Shown: in pieces, positions 1 to 9,793 of the stretch | Position numbering within the stretch: position 1 is the first letter of the stretch | How the letters are laid out: each line of letters starts with the position of its first letter | NCBI RefSeq assembly: GCF_900129135.1 | Contig: NZ_FQVI01000002.1 | Location: 124,001 to 188,000 of the forward strand | DNA from: Lactonifactor longoviformis DSM 17459 | GTDB taxonomy: Bacteria; Bacillota; Clostridia; Lachnospirales; Lachnospiraceae | DNA length: 64,000 nt | Reading direction: 5' to 3' | Notes under the pieces: generated by a model | The model's input: the letters and a program-made list of their open reading frames with translations, nothing else | Databases searched by the model: none | What the model was told of the DNA's origin: nothing | Translations under genes and position numbers: made by a program

Positions 1-377
1 TGAGCCGGCATCCCTTTATCACAGCTCGCAATGAAAACGCCGCCGTCAAAGGGAGTGGCGTTGGCATGGATTTCGATCATGTTAGCAATCATATCGCGGG
101 AAGCCAGGGAGTAGTTAATCCCGTCGTGCCCCTGAGCCTCACCGTCACATATATCTGTTGTAAAATATCTGGCACCGAAACCTCCGGCTTCGGCCACTCC
201 TTCTCTCGCCTCTTCAACTAACTCCAGAAGATGACCGCTTCCCGGGTGACTGTCACCAAAAGTACTCTCAATCATAATCTGAGGCTTTGATAAATCCTCC
301 AATTTCCATCCGGTTCCCAGACGCAGAGGATCTAGCTCCGGTGCTGCTTTCCTTAATTCCTGACTTCTCATTTTCAT
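1..377 (-). CDS. IlvD/Edd-family dehydratase, N-terminal part (cut by window edge)
   Basis: The minus-strand frame runs off the left edge, so only about 125 N-terminal residues are visible. They include GDSHPGSGHL, TTDICDGEAQGHDG and FIASCDKGMP, which are the N-terminal motifs and first two cluster-binding cysteines of the dihydroxy-acid/aldonate dehydratase family. I chose ATG 377 because AAGGAG lies 7 nt upstream; the in-frame ATG at 371 is too far away. The protein is a paralogue of the complete dehydratase at 1512-3236. A GACGTCATACGTC box upstream is shared with the gluconate permease. A sugar-acid dehydratase is therefore more likely than the branched-chain amino-acid enzyme, but the substrate cannot be read from sequence. 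Confidence 0.85.
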   Translation of the reverse strand, partial: MKMRSQELRKAAPELDPLRLGTGWKLEDLSKPQIMIESTFGDSHPGSGHLLELVEEAREGVAEAGGFGARYFTTDICDGEAQGHDGINYSLASRDMIANMIEIHANATPFDGGVFIASCDKGMPA

Positions 378-446
378 TTTAACTCTCCTTTTACAGACAA
401 ACTATATTACACTTTTCGGTTGCAATGGATTTGGAATTGGGTTTTA

Positions 447-468
447 CAGACGTCATACGTCGTATCTG
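447..468. promoter_or_regulatory. Candidate GntR/FadR operator (CAGACGTCATACGTC box)
   Basis: CAGACGTCATACGTC at 447-461 continues into an ATACG-T-CGTAT inverted repeat (455-465). It lies about 70 nt upstream of the dehydratase start at 377. The same 15-mer occurs at 4828-4842 in front of the gluconate permease, and a shorter GACGTCATAC form at 5749-5758. Two FCD-type GntR regulators are encoded nearby. Assigning the box to either of them is inference. Confidence 0.5.
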
Positions 469-566
469 TTTTTATAGTAGCACTTCTATACTTGGGGGTC
501 AAGAAGTTCTTCCATTTTATCTCTTTTGTCGGTTTTTACTGTTCTTTTTTGTTTAATATTACTAAA

Positions 567-641
567 GGGGACAGGTCAATTCCATTTTGGGACACCTTGG
601 ATCGAAAATGGGACGTGTTCTTTTTAGAAAGAACACGTCCC
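567..641. repeat. REP-like GGGAC stem-loop element, copy 1
   Basis: GGGACAGGTCAAT is followed by a CCATTTT/AAAATGG pair and then a 14-bp stem, GGGACGTGTTCTTT (610-623) with AAAGAACACGTCCC (628-641). A near-identical composite lies at 28695-28768, and a related stem at 20850-20897. The 3' end of the GntR gene at 646 abuts it, so the stem may also act as that gene's terminator. The dispersed, similar copies fit a REP/BIME-like family. Confidence 0.6.
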
Positions 642-645
642 CCTT

Positions 646-1338
646 TTATGCTATTATCGTTTTTATCTTTTCCCGGTTGCTCTCCAGATGTTCAATCATG
701 GCCGCTCTCGCCTCTTGAGGATCATGATTTTTAATTGCGTTGAGTATCATTCTGTGTGTGCGTATGGTTTCCTGGGTAAGAGAATACTCTGTAATATTGA
801 TAAAAATAGAAATTCCTGACTGTATCACAGGTATGATATTAGGCATCACAGTATTTTTGCTGCACTTGGCAATTAGGCCGTGAAATTCTATATCTTTTTC
901 CATATGCTGCAGCTCCTGCTCACATAATACTTCTACTTCTTTTGCTACTTTTTCTAATTCCTCGATCTCTTCCTCCGTTGCCCGTTCTGCAGCCAGAGCA
1001 GCAATCTCAGGCTCAATGATCATGCGTACCTCGCATAGATCCAGAGCCAGTTTTCCCTTATCTTTCATAAATCGGAAGCCCAGCGGATCGTCTATCATAC
1101 CGGGATGATCACATACAAAGGTACCGCATCCTCTTCGTATCTCTACAATATTGCGCGATACCAGGATTTTAATCGCCTCACGTATAGTACCTCTGCCAAC
1201 GCTCAGCTGCTGGGCCATATCGAATTCATTGGGAAGCTTATCGCCTGCTTTTAGCTGCCGGTCGGTGATCAGCCGGATAATCTGCTCTGACACCTGTTCA
1301 GGCAGCAGCTTTTTGTTATTGTTCAGTGACTCTAACAT
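646..1338 (-). CDS. FadR-subfamily GntR transcriptional regulator
   Basis: A 230-residue regulator. A winged helix-turn-helix lies near residues 15-70 (LPNEFDMAQQLSVGRGTIRE) and an FCD ligand domain near 95-220. The FCD metal-site histidines are visible in EFHGLIA, HRMILNAI and MIEHLE. FCD regulators usually sense a sugar acid or other carboxylate, and this gene sits beside two sugar-acid dehydratases and a gluconate permease. GACGTACGG and TGTCGTACA half-sites at 1411-1432, just upstream of its start, could be for autoregulation. The effector is unknown. Confidence 0.9.
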   Translation of the reverse strand: MLESLNNNKKLLPEQVSEQIIRLITDRQLKAGDKLPNEFDMAQQLSVGRGTIREAIKILVSRNIVEIRRGCGTFVCDHPGMIDDPLGFRFMKDKGKLALDLCEVRMIIEPEIAALAAERATEEEIEELEKVAKEVEVLCEQELQHMEKDIEFHGLIAKCSKNTVMPNIIPVIQSGISIFINITEYSLTQETIRTHRMILNAIKNHDPQEARAAMIEHLESNREKIKTIIA

Positions 1339-1511
1339 GCCTTATACCTCATTTACCATTCCATTTTCATTACTGCCCAGAGGCACTTCTATATGTATGC
1401 ACTCCGGTCCGACGTACGGCCTCTGTCGTACATTGGATTATTTTAACACGTTATTCCTCTGAAATCCACAGCAATCCGGCATTTTTCTGCAATATTCTTC
1501 CTGTTGGTCCT

Positions 1512-3236
1512 TTAGTAGCCGGCACCTTTCATAGCAGAAAGAGCCGAGCTTGTATATCTGCCAAACAGTCCGCTGCGCCGTGGGCTGGGAATAATTCCCC
1601 TCTTGCTGCGCTCATCTAATATTTTTCCTACCTCTGCAGGTGACATCTCTTCTCCGTTAATCCCCACCACATCAATGGTTCGCTCCGGAATATTGTAAGA
1701 GATGATGTCTCCGGTCTCGATGAAAGCCAAAGGGCCTCCGCAGGCAGCTTCCGGAGATACATGGCCAATGGCGGCGCCCCTGGTGGCCCCTGAAAATCTT
1801 CCGTCGGTCACCAGTGATACCGTTCCGTTTAGCCGCTCGTCGCATACAATGGCCTCTGTGGTCATCAGCATCTCCGGCATCCCGGTGCCTCTTGGTCCTT
1901 CATATCGGATGACTACAACATCCCCGGGATTGATTTTCCCGTCAACCACAGCCTGGTAAGCATCCTCTTCTCTGTTGTAAACCCGGGCTGTCCCCTTGTG
2001 GATCCGCAGTTCCTTTACACAGGCTGAATATTTGACCACAGAGCCCTCCGGCGCAAGATTACCTTTTAAAATCGCGATAGACCCTTTTTCCTCGGCCTTC
2101 TCCACCGGAAAGATCACCTCATCTCTGGTGAGGCCGTAATTAGACAGATAACCCAGGTTTCTCTCAAAGAAATTTTCCTTCGCCAACATTTCCAGATTCT
2201 CTCCCAGGGGTTTTCCGGTGACGGTCATAACATCCAGATCCAGCATATCCTTCAGGTACCACTGCACCATTGGTATGCCGCCGGCGAACCAGAAAGCTTC
2301 AGTGAGATGCTGCCCTGAGGGGGTAATATTCCCCAGATGGGGTACCCTGTGGTTGATCTCGTCAAAGAGGTCCGGAGAGAGTTCCAGACTCATCTCACGT
2401 GCAATGGACGGAAGATGAAGGGTTGCGTTAGTGGAGCCTCCGATAGCACTGTGGATAATGACTGCATTCCGAAAGGCTGCCTCTGTCATAATATCTCCGG
2501 GCTTTATATCCTTTTCCACCAGACCCATAATCGCCCGGCCGGCCTTTCTGGCATAGGACTGGATATCCCGCATAGTAGCCGGCATCACTGCAGATCCTGG
2601 CAATGCCATGCCAAGGGCCTCCGCCATACACTGCATAGTACTTGCGGTGCCCAAAAATGTACAGGCTCCGCAGGAAGGACACCCCGTAAGCTTGTAGTCC
2701 CTTACTTCCTGATCGGAGATCTCCCCCTCCCGTTTCTGGCGAAGTGAAATATCCCCCGCCACCAGTGAAGTTGTCATATTCGGCCCCGGCCTCATACTGC
2801 CTCCCGGTATAAATATAGTAGGAATATTCAGCCTGGCTGCCGCTTTCAAATGGGCGGGAATGGACTTGTCACAGGAAGACGCCAGGATCATTCCATCCCA
2901 GGGATACACAGATCCATGAACCTCTACCATATCACAGATAGCTTCCCTGGATGCCAGTACATAATTCATTCCATCATGGCCCTGGGCGCAGCCGTCACAG
3001 ATATCCGTGGTGTGATACTGCGCGGGAAATCCCCCCCTTTCAAAGACACCGTACTTTGCCTGTTCCATCAGCTGTGATAAATGTGTACTCCCCGGATGGC
3101 TGTCCCCATATACATCTTCCAGGAGAATCTGGGGTTTTGTGATATCCTCCTCATCCCATCCGGATCCCATATTCAGGGCATCCAGCTGCGCCCAGTAGAG
3201 ACGCTGGGGCGCACTCTTTTGCTGTATGTTGCTCAT
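1512..3236 (-). CDS. IlvD/Edd-family sugar-acid dehydratase
   Basis: A complete 574-residue [Fe-S] dehydratase. Cluster and metal motifs are [12 protein letters not shown] (about 80), SSCDKSIP (about 124) and [13 protein letters not shown] (about 190). The C-terminal [19 protein letters not shown] block carries the catalytic serine region. The start has AGGAGG 8 nt upstream. It lies 94 nt downstream of the GntP permease on the same strand, so the pair probably forms an operon: import of an aldonate, then dehydration to a 2-keto-3-deoxy acid. Catabolic enzymes of this family act on gluconate, galactonate, xylonate or similar. No other ilv genes are nearby, which argues against valine/isoleucine synthesis. 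Confidence 0.88.
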   Translation of the reverse strand: MSNIQQKSAPQRLYWAQLDALNMGSGWDEEDITKPQILLEDVYGDSHPGSTHLSQLMEQAKYGVFERGGFPAQYHTTDICDGCAQGHDGMNYVLASREAICDMVEVHGSVYPWDGMILASSCDKSIPAHLKAAARLNIPTIFIPGGSMRPGPNMTTSLVAGDISLRQKREGEISDQEVRDYKLTGCPSCGACTFLGTASTMQCMAEALGMALPGSAVMPATMRDIQSYARKAGRAIMGLVEKDIKPGDIMTEAAFRNAVIIHSAIGGSTNATLHLPSIAREMSLELSPDLFDEINHRVPHLGNITPSGQHLTEAFWFAGGIPMVQWYLKDMLDLDVMTVTGKPLGENLEMLAKENFFERNLGYLSNYGLTRDEVIFPVEKAEEKGSIAILKGNLAPEGSVVKYSACVKELRIHKGTARVYNREEDAYQAVVDGKINPGDVVVIRYEGPRGTGMPEMLMTTEAIVCDERLNGTVSLVTDGRFSGATRGAAIGHVSPEAACGGPLAFIETGDIISYNIPERTIDVVGINGEEMSPAEVGKILDERSKRGIIPSPRRSGLFGRYTSSALSAMKGAGY

Positions 3237-3267
3237 TGGTAAAACCTCCTTTTTCTATATGCAAACA

Positions 3268-3300
3268 GAGGCTGCCTCCGGATAATGGAATGACAGCCTC
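3268..3300 (-). promoter_or_regulatory. Intercistronic hairpin between permease and dehydratase
   Basis: GAGGCTG (3268-3274) pairs with CAGCCTC (3294-3300) in the 94-nt spacer between the permease stop and the dehydratase start. No T-run follows on the minus strand. It is more likely an mRNA-processing or stability stem than a terminator. Confidence 0.3.
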
Positions 3301-3330
3301 TTGCATTTCCTATGCGATCGCCTTGTTCTA

Positions 3331-4719
3331 TTATATCATCAATCCAGGCAGGAATCCCTGGAATAAGGAAAGAATTGATACGAAGATCAGTATGGCCACG
3401 CCCGCTACAAATCCACCGATACTCCATCCGCGGATGGTATCCGTAACCGATATACGGAAGAAACGGCTGATAGCCCAGAATCCGGAATCGTTCGGCAGAG
3501 AAAGACCAATTCCGCCTGCGCAGATTGCAATTGCACAGAGAATCGGAGACACCCCGCTTGTTGCAATTGTGCTGGACATAATTGCAGCAGTTGTCATAAG
3601 TGCAACAGTTGTGGAACCCTGTGCGCAACGGATGATCTGTGCAATCAGGAAGCAAAGGATTAAGATTGGAATACTGAAGCTGGATAAAGTTCCTGCCACA
3701 TAATCTGCAATACCTGTTGCCTGAAGGACCTTGCCGAAAGCTCCGCCGGCACCGGTGATTAGCAGAATTAACCCTACCTGGTCAGCAGCCTCCGTCATAA
3801 TATCAGTTGCAGTTTTCTTAATGTATTTTCTGGAAATAACTGCTGCGTAGATAACACCTACCATCATAGCAAAGTTTTTATTGCCGATAAATGTAACAAA
3901 TGGAACAATTGCTGCTTCCTTGCCAACTGCCAGGGGAACAAAGCTTCCCAACAGAATCAGGACAATAGGAACTAACAGAATTGACAATGCTTTCCCTGCT
4001 CCCATTTTATCTTTGCTGTCACCTTTTGCCATCTGTGCCTCTTCCTGGTCCAGATCCTCAAAAGTATAAAAATGGTTGTTCTTATGATCCTGCTTGTTCA
4101 GGAAAGAGCCGTATACAATTCCGCCCACCAGCATACCGACAAACGCTGAGATAAGAGCATAAAAGAAAAAGATACCGATTTCAATTCCCAACTCCTCAGC
4201 AACCGCAAGAGGAGGTGCTGTTGGCAGTACAAGCGCAAAGGTACAGGTAGTTGCAACAGAGATTGCACAGGCAAAGTTTACCATTGAAATCTTTGTCTTT
4301 TTAGAAAGTACACGCAGCATAGGAGCAAACATAATATAAACAACATCGCCGAATACCGGAATACCTGTGATAAATCCGGATAATGCAACTGCGATAGGAG
4401 ATTTCTTCTCTCCGAATGCACCCAAAATCTTGTTAGAGATAGACTCAATACCGCCGGATTCAAACATGAATTTACCCAGCATAACACCAAGACCGGTAAC
4501 CATACCGATGCCGCCCAGGGTTCCCCCGAATCCATCCGTAACAGTCTGTGCCACATCTGCCAATGGCATATTTACTAATACACCGGTACCGAAAGCAGTC
4601 ACCAGCAAGGCAACAAAAGCATTCAGCTTAAACTTAATAATTAATACGAGTAATACGGCAATTGCAAGAATGAAGATTCCAATCAGCAAAGGCCCTGTAA
4701 CCATTTCTCCTGAAAACAT
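3331..4719 (-). CDS. GntP-family gluconate:H+ symporter
   Basis: A 462-residue, very hydrophobic membrane protein with about 12-14 predicted helices and GntP signatures: the N-terminal FKLNAFVALLVTAFGTG helix, GGIESISNKILGAFGEK and GFITGIPVFGDVVY. GntP carriers import gluconate and related aldonates by proton symport. It is the first gene of a likely operon with the dehydratase at 1512-3236. Two GACGTCATACGTC-like boxes in opposite orientation lie 66-123 nt upstream of the start, indicating control by a local GntR regulator. The exact aldonate is not known. Confidence 0.9.
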   Translation of the reverse strand: MFSGEMVTGPLLIGIFILAIAVLLVLIIKFKLNAFVALLVTAFGTGVLVNMPLADVAQTVTDGFGGTLGGIGMVTGLGVMLGKFMFESGGIESISNKILGAFGEKKSPIAVALSGFITGIPVFGDVVYIMFAPMLRVLSKKTKISMVNFACAISVATTCTFALVLPTAPPLAVAEELGIEIGIFFFYALISAFVGMLVGGIVYGSFLNKQDHKNNHFYTFEDLDQEEAQMAKGDSKDKMGAGKALSILLVPIVLILLGSFVPLAVGKEAAIVPFVTFIGNKNFAMMVGVIYAAVISRKYIKKTATDIMTEAADQVGLILLITGAGGAFGKVLQATGIADYVAGTLSSFSIPILILCFLIAQIIRCAQGSTTVALMTTAAIMSSTIATSGVSPILCAIAICAGGIGLSLPNDSGFWAISRFFRISVTDTIRGWSIGGFVAGVAILIFVSILSLFQGFLPGLMI

Positions 4720-4784
4720 AAATGTTTTCCCCCTTTTCTCCTTTTCTTTTGGTCATCACCTAAAGCCCTCCGGCAGGTGGTAAC

Positions 4785-4842
4785 ACGTATGACATCTCAT
4801 CCATTCCATAACCCGACTATATCAAATCAGACGTCATACGTC
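4785..4842. promoter_or_regulatory. Paired GACGTCATACGT-like operators upstream of the permease
   Basis: ACGTATGACATC (4785-4796) is the reverse complement of GATGTCATACGT. CAGACGTCATACGTC (4828-4842) is identical to the box at 447-461. Two facing sites about 40 bp apart fit cooperative binding by a GntR dimer pair. This is inferred from repetition, not from any binding data. Confidence 0.5.
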
Positions 4843-4918
4843 AAGAGGGAACATTAATTATGTTGAAATATTATAAATTTTCAATTAAATTTTTGTGCAC
4901 TATTTCATTGGTAAGTTT

Positions 4919-5617
4919 TTACATGTGAAAATACCCCGGATATTCTTCCAAAATCTCCTGAAAATGTTTTCGGTAGGTTCCCAAATGCCTGTCATAAAAA
5001 TGCTTCAGATCAAAGTCAGCAGTCATCCCCAGCAGAAGAATATGTGCGATATCTTTGTGTTCCATCAATATGCCTTCCAAATCCGTCTGGTTCATAATCG
5101 CGTCCAGATACCGCACCCTGTCATAATGAGAACTTACCTTCTTCACCGCGTACCAGGTGATATCCTTTCCCGCAGCTGAATAGATCAAATGGTGGAACTT
5201 ATCATCCAGTTTAAAAAAAGAATCTATCTTGTCCTCTGCGCGAAGAGCCTCCTTTTGCCGGTCCAGATTATACTTCAGGCTCTCCATCTTCTCTCCCGGG
5301 ACATTTCCCGCAAGCTGACGGATAATCTCAGGTTCAATCACGGAACGCAGAAAATACCCCTCCTTTAATATATCAATATGGATCAGAGATACCCTGGAAC
5401 CGCTCTGGGGATATACATCCACCAGCGATTCCTCTTTCAGCATAAGGATGGCTTCATGTATAGGGGTTCTGCTAATGCTAAGCAGATCCGTCAGTTCTCC
5501 TTCATTCAGTGTAGTCCCCGGCAGCAGCTGAAGTGTCATAATATTGTGCCGCAGCAAACGGTATGCATATTCTCTGTTATTCTCTTTCTCTCTTTTCTCT
5601 ACGATTTTAATTGGCAT
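4919..5617 (-). CDS. FCD-domain GntR transcriptional regulator
   Basis: A 232-residue regulator with a winged HTH near 15-75 (LNEGELTDLLSISRTPIHEA) and a C-terminal FCD domain. Metal-ligand positions are visible in LDDKFHHLIYSAAG, EHKDIAHI and YDRHLGTYRKHF. AAAGGAG precedes the ATG. It lies between the gluconate permease and the divergent aldonate/uronate operon starting at 6048, and a GACGTCATAC box lies in the shared intergenic region. It is a good candidate to control both flanking units, with a sugar acid as effector. It differs from the GntR protein at 646-1338. Confidence 0.9.
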   Translation of the reverse strand: MPIKIVEKREKENNREYAYRLLRHNIMTLQLLPGTTLNEGELTDLLSISRTPIHEAILMLKEESLVDVYPQSGSRVSLIHIDILKEGYFLRSVIEPEIIRQLAGNVPGEKMESLKYNLDRQKEALRAEDKIDSFFKLDDKFHHLIYSAAGKDITWYAVKKVSSHYDRVRYLDAIMNQTDLEGILMEHKDIAHILLLGMTADFDLKHFYDRHLGTYRKHFQEILEEYPGYFHM

Positions 5618-6047
5618 AGCCGCACTCCTTTCCGGTCTCCGTGTTGTTTATTCTGATAGGAAGCGTATCATATGCCTGAGGCTCCGTCAATACAAATAAG
5701 AAGTACAAATCAGGTCCCATACTTATGGGATAAGAAAGAATATTATACGACGTCATACCTCTTTGTGAAATATATACATTTTTGCCATTCATATGTTAGT
5801 AGTTTTTAATATTGATCTTTGATTTGATATTTGCTATAGTGTCAGTATGGCAAACTAATATATTACTTCAAACACCATTTCCATTCCATTTTCACCTTAT
5901 TTCAATTTTGTTCGCACAACATCCCGAAATAAGGCTTTTGAATTAATATATTAGTTTCCTTTCTAAATTCAAAGTGCTGACTGTCCTGGAACTGCCAGGG
6001 AGATCATCAGTACATAAACCTTATTTCATTCACAAGGAGATCTTAAA
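5618..6047. promoter_or_regulatory. 430-nt divergent control region
   Basis: There is no gene here. It separates the divergent GntR gene and the uronate operon. It holds a TCCCAT-ACTT-ATGGGA stem (5715-5730), TACGACGTCATAC (5746-5758), and a pair of AT-rich palindromes: AAACTAATATATTA (5852-5865) and its exact inverse TAATATATTAGTTT (5944-5957). AAGGAG before ATG 6048 is the ribosome site. The number of operator-like repeats suggests tight multi-site repression. Confidence 0.5.
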
Positions 6048-7070
6048 ATGAAAGCAATTAAAGTAATTGAGCCATTTAAAGTTGAAATTGTAGATGTACC
6101 AAAGCCAACGATTCAGAATCCGGACGATGTTATTGTACGCATCACATCCGGCGGCATCTGTGGATCTGATATCGGAATCTATAACGGTACAAACTCTCTG
6201 GCCACTTATCCACGCCTCATCGGCCACGAATTTGGAGGCATTGTCACAGAAATCGGAGCAGATGTTACGAATGTAAAGGTAGGCGATAAGGTTGCTGTGG
6301 ATCCGGTAGTAAGCTGCGGACACTGCTATGCCTGCAGAATAGGACGCCATAATGTCTGCCGTGACTTGGAAGTCATGGGTGTGCACAGAGACGGAGGATT
6401 CTCTGAATTCGTCTCGGCTCCCGCGCAGAACGTCCACAAATTCCATAAGGATTTTGATGAATCCTACTTAGGCCTGGTAGAACCATTCACTATAGGAGTG
6501 GAAATTAACAACCGTGCACAGGTCACAAAAGGTGATAAGGTACTTATCATGGGTTCCGGCCCAATCGGTATTGCGGCCATGCAGGTTGCCAAACGAAACG
6601 GCGCTGAGGTTATCATGACCGATCTGGTTAAGGAGCGCCTGGACAAAGCCCTGTCCATGGGAGCAGACGAGGTAGTTCTGGTCTCTGAGGAAAATCTGGA
6701 GGACCGGTTATTGAAATTCACAGACGGCGAAGGAATTCCAGTTGTTGTAGACACCGTGTGCATTCCGTCTTCATTTGAACAGAGCGTACAGCTGGCCTGC
6801 CCGGCAGGACGGATTGTATGTATCGGTCTGAAGGATGCTCCGTCTCAGATTACTATGGCTGATATTACAAAAAAGGAGCTTACCATTGTAGGTTCCCGTC
6901 TCAACAACAACTGCTTCGACGAAGTCATCGCAGGCTTTGAAGACGGCTCTCTGCATCCGGAAGACTTAATGACTAAGGCATATAACTACAAAGATATCAT
7001 GGACGCTTTGACCATGATCAAAGAGCATCCCCAGGATGTACTGAAAATCGTATTAAAATTCGAAGATTAA
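6048..7070 (+). CDS. Zn-dependent medium-chain dehydrogenase, probable aldonate 5-dehydrogenase
   Basis: A 340-residue MDR enzyme. Catalytic-zinc residues are Cys38, His60 and Glu61 (GHEFGG). The structural zinc site is Cys90, Cys93, Cys96 and Cys104. The Rossmann motif [13 protein letters not shown] lies near residue 170. It is the first gene of an operon with mannonate dehydratase and a fructuronate-reductase-like enzyme. In the L-gulonate pathway known from enteric bacteria, an enzyme of this type oxidises L-gulonate to D-fructuronate, which the next enzymes carry to mannonate and 2-keto-3-deoxygluconate. By context L-gulonate or L-idonate is the likely substrate; threonine or sorbitol dehydrogenase activity cannot be excluded. 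Confidence 0.8.
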   Translation: MKAIKVIEPFKVEIVDVPKPTIQNPDDVIVRITSGGICGSDIGIYNGTNSLATYPRLIGHEFGGIVTEIGADVTNVKVGDKVAVDPVVSCGHCYACRIGRHNVCRDLEVMGVHRDGGFSEFVSAPAQNVHKFHKDFDESYLGLVEPFTIGVEINNRAQVTKGDKVLIMGSGPIGIAAMQVAKRNGAEVIMTDLVKERLDKALSMGADEVVLVSEENLEDRLLKFTDGEGIPVVVDTVCIPSSFEQSVQLACPAGRIVCIGLKDAPSQITMADITKKELTIVGSRLNNNCFDEVIAGFEDGSLHPEDLMTKAYNYKDIMDALTMIKEHPQDVLKIVLKFED

Positions 7071-7108
7071 TCACATACTACCCCTATTATGAAAGGAGAA
7101 ATCAGCAT

Positions 7109-8152
7109 ATGAAAATGTCATTTCGCTGGTATGGCGACGACGATGCCGTAACTTTAGAAAAGATTCGTCAGATCCCTAATATGAGCACAATCGTAACCGC
7201 AATCTACGACGTCCCCGTAGGAGAAGTCTGGAGCGAGGAAAGTATACAGGATTTAAAAGCAAAGGTAGAGGCTGCCGGCCTGAACTTTGAAGTGATCGAA
7301 AGTGTACCTGTACACGAAGATATTAAGTTAGGCAAACCCTCCAGAGATCAGTACATCGCAAATTATAAGGAAAATATCCGCCGTCTTGGCAAAGCCGGCA
7401 TCAAGGTTATCTGCTATAACTTTATGCCCGTATTTGACTGGACCAGAACACAGCTGGACAGAGAACTGCCCGATGGTTCCAATGCCCTTGTCTATTATCC
7501 GGAACAGATTGAAAAGATGGATCCTCTCACCGGAGAATTATCCCTTCCCGGATGGGACTCCAGCTATACAAAAGAGACCCTGAAGGAAGTATTTGACGAC
7601 TATAGTAAGATTACGGAAGAAGATTTGTGGAGCAATCTGGAGTACTTCTTACAGGCTGTAATTCCCACCGCCAAAGAGTGTGACGTTAAAATGGCCATTC
7701 ATCAGGATGATCCGCCCTGGAGCATCTTTGGTCTGCCCAGAATCATTACCTGTGAGAAGAATCTGGATCGGATGTTATCCTTAGTGGACAGCAAATATAA
7801 CGGGCTCACCCTGTGTACAGGTTCTCTCGGAGTATCTCCGTCCAATGATCTGGTACATCTGGCAGATAAGTATTCCGCAATGGGAAGAGTTCACTTTGTG
7901 CATCTGAGAAATGTAAAAATTCTGGACGGGGGCTTTGAGGAGGCAGCTCACTTCTCAGCCTGCGGCAGTCTGGATATGGTAGGAATTATGGCTTCTCTGC
8001 ATAAAAACGGCTTTGACGGCTATATCCGTCCGGATCATGGAAGAATGATCTGGGGAGAAACCGGCAGACCGGGCTACGGCTTATACGACAGAGCCCTGGG
8101 GGCAACCTACCTAAACGGTATCTGGGAAACTCTTGATAAATTAGGGAAATAA
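7109..8152 (+). CDS. uxuA: D-mannonate dehydratase
   Basis: A 347-residue TIM-barrel enzyme starting MKMSFRWYG, the UxuA hallmark. Further signatures are [34 protein letters not shown] and the C-terminal RPDHGRM, which supply metal-binding residues. It removes water from D-mannonate to give 2-keto-3-deoxy-D-gluconate. AAGGAG lies upstream. It follows the zinc dehydrogenase after 38 nt and precedes the UxuB-like gene after 17 nt, so the three are cotranscribed. Downstream kinase and aldolase genes are not in the window. Confidence 0.93.
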   Translation: MKMSFRWYGDDDAVTLEKIRQIPNMSTIVTAIYDVPVGEVWSEESIQDLKAKVEAAGLNFEVIESVPVHEDIKLGKPSRDQYIANYKENIRRLGKAGIKVICYNFMPVFDWTRTQLDRELPDGSNALVYYPEQIEKMDPLTGELSLPGWDSSYTKETLKEVFDDYSKITEEDLWSNLEYFLQAVIPTAKECDVKMAIHQDDPPWSIFGLPRIITCEKNLDRMLSLVDSKYNGLTLCTGSLGVSPSNDLVHLADKYSAMGRVHFVHLRNVKILDGGFEEAAHFSACGSLDMVGIMASLHKNGFDGYIRPDHGRMIWGETGRPGYGLYDRALGATYLNGIWETLDKLGK

Positions 8153-8169
8153 GAAAGGACTTGTATTCC

Positions 8170-9783
8170 ATGAAATTATCACAGGAAGCATTGAACAATA
8201 AAAATATGTGGGAAGAGGCAGGCTTTGCCCTTCCCCAGTATGACAGAGAGGCTGTTGCCGCAAAAACAAAGGAAGCTCCGGCCTGGATTCACTTCGGCGC
8301 CGGCAATATCTTCCGGGCATTTACTGCTAACCTTCAGCAGACCCTGTTAAATGCAGGAAAAGCCGATACCGGTATTATTGTAGCTGAAGGTTTTGACTAT
8401 GAGATTATTGAAAAAATGTACCGCCCCAATGACAATCTAAGCGTACTGGTTACCTTAAAGTCGGATGGAACCATTGAAAAAACCGTCGTGGGCAGTATCG
8501 TGGAATCCGTCATCGTGGATTCTTCTAATGCTGCAGAATGGGCACGTTTAAAAGAAATTTTTACTGCTCCCACACTTCAGATGGTAAGCTTTACAATCAC
8601 GGAAAAAGGTTACAATCTTTTTGCCGCTGACGGAAGCTACTTCCCCCCGGTAAAGGCTGACTTTGAAAATGGTCCCAAGGCGCCTGTGAGCTATATCGGA
8701 AAACTGACTGCGCTGGTCTATGAACGCTATCTTGCCGGCAGACTTCCCCTTGCCCTGGTTAGTATGGATAATTGCTCACACAACGGCACCAGACTTCACG
8801 ATGCGGTAATTGCATATGCGAAAGCCTGGTCTGAACACGGACTTGTTCCCAAGGAGTTTCTGGCCTATGCAGAGGATCCCGCATGCATCTCTTTTCCATG
8901 GTCCATGATTGATAAGATCACACCCCGCCCCGACGACAGCGTAAAAGAAATGCTGAAAAAGGACGGATTTGATGATGTGGAGGCAATTGTTACCAGCAAA
9001 AACACCTATGTTGCAGCTTTTGTCAACTCTGAAGAACCCCAGTACCTGGTGATCGAGAATGCATTCCCCAACGGCCGTCCGAATCTGGACGAAGCAGGCG
9101 TTATATTTGCAGACAAGGAAACCGTAGATAAGGTAGAGAAGATGAAAGTCTGCACTTGTCTGAATCCTCTTCACACTGCACTGGCCGTATACGGCTGTCT
9201 CCTGGACTATACATTAATCGCAGATGAAATGAAAGATCCAGAACTGAAGAAATTAGTGGAGATCATCGGTTATCAGGAAGGACTTCCGGTTGTAGTCGAT
9301 CCCGGTATCATCAACCCCAGAGAGTTTATCGACGAAGTGCTTCAGGTCCGCATACCGAATCCTTTTATGCCGGATACCCCTCAGCGGATTGCCACGGATA
9401 CTTCTCAGAAACTCGGCATTCGTTTCGGCGAAACCATCAAAGCTTATGCGGCCAGTGATACTCTGGATGTGAAAGATCTCAAGCTTATTCCTCTGGTTCT
9501 GGCTGGCTGGTGCCGCTATCTGCTTGCTGTAGACGATAACGGGAATGCATTTGCCCCCAGCTCTGATCCTCTGCTGGAAAGCTCTATGGCATGCGTAAAA
9601 GATATTAAGCTGGGCGAAAAGGGCGATTTCCATGAAGCACTCCAGCCCATCCTCTCCAATGCTGCCATCTTTGGCGTAGACTTATATCAGGCCGGCCTTG
9701 GAGAAACCGTGGAAGCGTTATTTGCTGAATTAGCTGCAGGTCCGGGTGCCGTAAGAGCAACACTCAAGAAATATACCGCCTAA
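8170..9783 (+). CDS. uxuB: Mannitol dehydrogenase family; D-mannonate oxidoreductase (fructuronate reductase)-like
   Basis: A polyol dehydrogenase of about 537 residues. It has the N-terminal nucleotide motif HFGAGNIFRAF, the catalytic-domain motifs SMDNCSHNGT and FPWSMIDKITPRP, and CTCLNPLHTALAVYG. I chose ATG 8170 because AAAGGA ends 10 nt upstream; an in-frame TTG at 8161 touches the ribosome site. Sitting directly after UxuA, it most likely interconverts D-fructuronate and D-mannonate with NAD(H). The family also contains tagaturonate and mannitol enzymes, so the symbol rests partly on the neighbour. Confidence 0.85.
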   Translation: MKLSQEALNNKNMWEEAGFALPQYDREAVAAKTKEAPAWIHFGAGNIFRAFTANLQQTLLNAGKADTGIIVAEGFDYEIIEKMYRPNDNLSVLVTLKSDGTIEKTVVGSIVESVIVDSSNAAEWARLKEIFTAPTLQMVSFTITEKGYNLFAADGSYFPPVKADFENGPKAPVSYIGKLTALVYERYLAGRLPLALVSMDNCSHNGTRLHDAVIAYAKAWSEHGLVPKEFLAYAEDPACISFPWSMIDKITPRPDDSVKEMLKKDGFDDVEAIVTSKNTYVAAFVNSEEPQYLVIENAFPNGRPNLDEAGVIFADKETVDKVEKMKVCTCLNPLHTALAVYGCLLDYTLIADEMKDPELKKLVEIIGYQEGLPVVVDPGIINPREFIDEVLQVRIPNPFMPDTPQRIATDTSQKLGIRFGETIKAYAASDTLDVKDLKLIPLVLAGWCRYLLAVDDNGNAFAPSSDPLLESSMACVKDIKLGEKGDFHEALQPILSNAAIFGVDLYQAGLGETVEALFAELAAGPGAVRATLKKYTA

Positions 9784-9793
9784 GGAGGATATC

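Noticed and set aside
1411-1432. GACGTACGG/TGTCGTACA half-sites as a firm operator for the GntR gene at 646-1338
   Set aside because: They are only loosely similar to the GACGTCATAC box. I mention them in that gene's entry but do not list them as a site.
1151-2747. Several long frames antisense to the dehydratase and GntR genes
   Set aside because: They are shadows of strongly supported genes, have no ribosome sites and no family resemblance.
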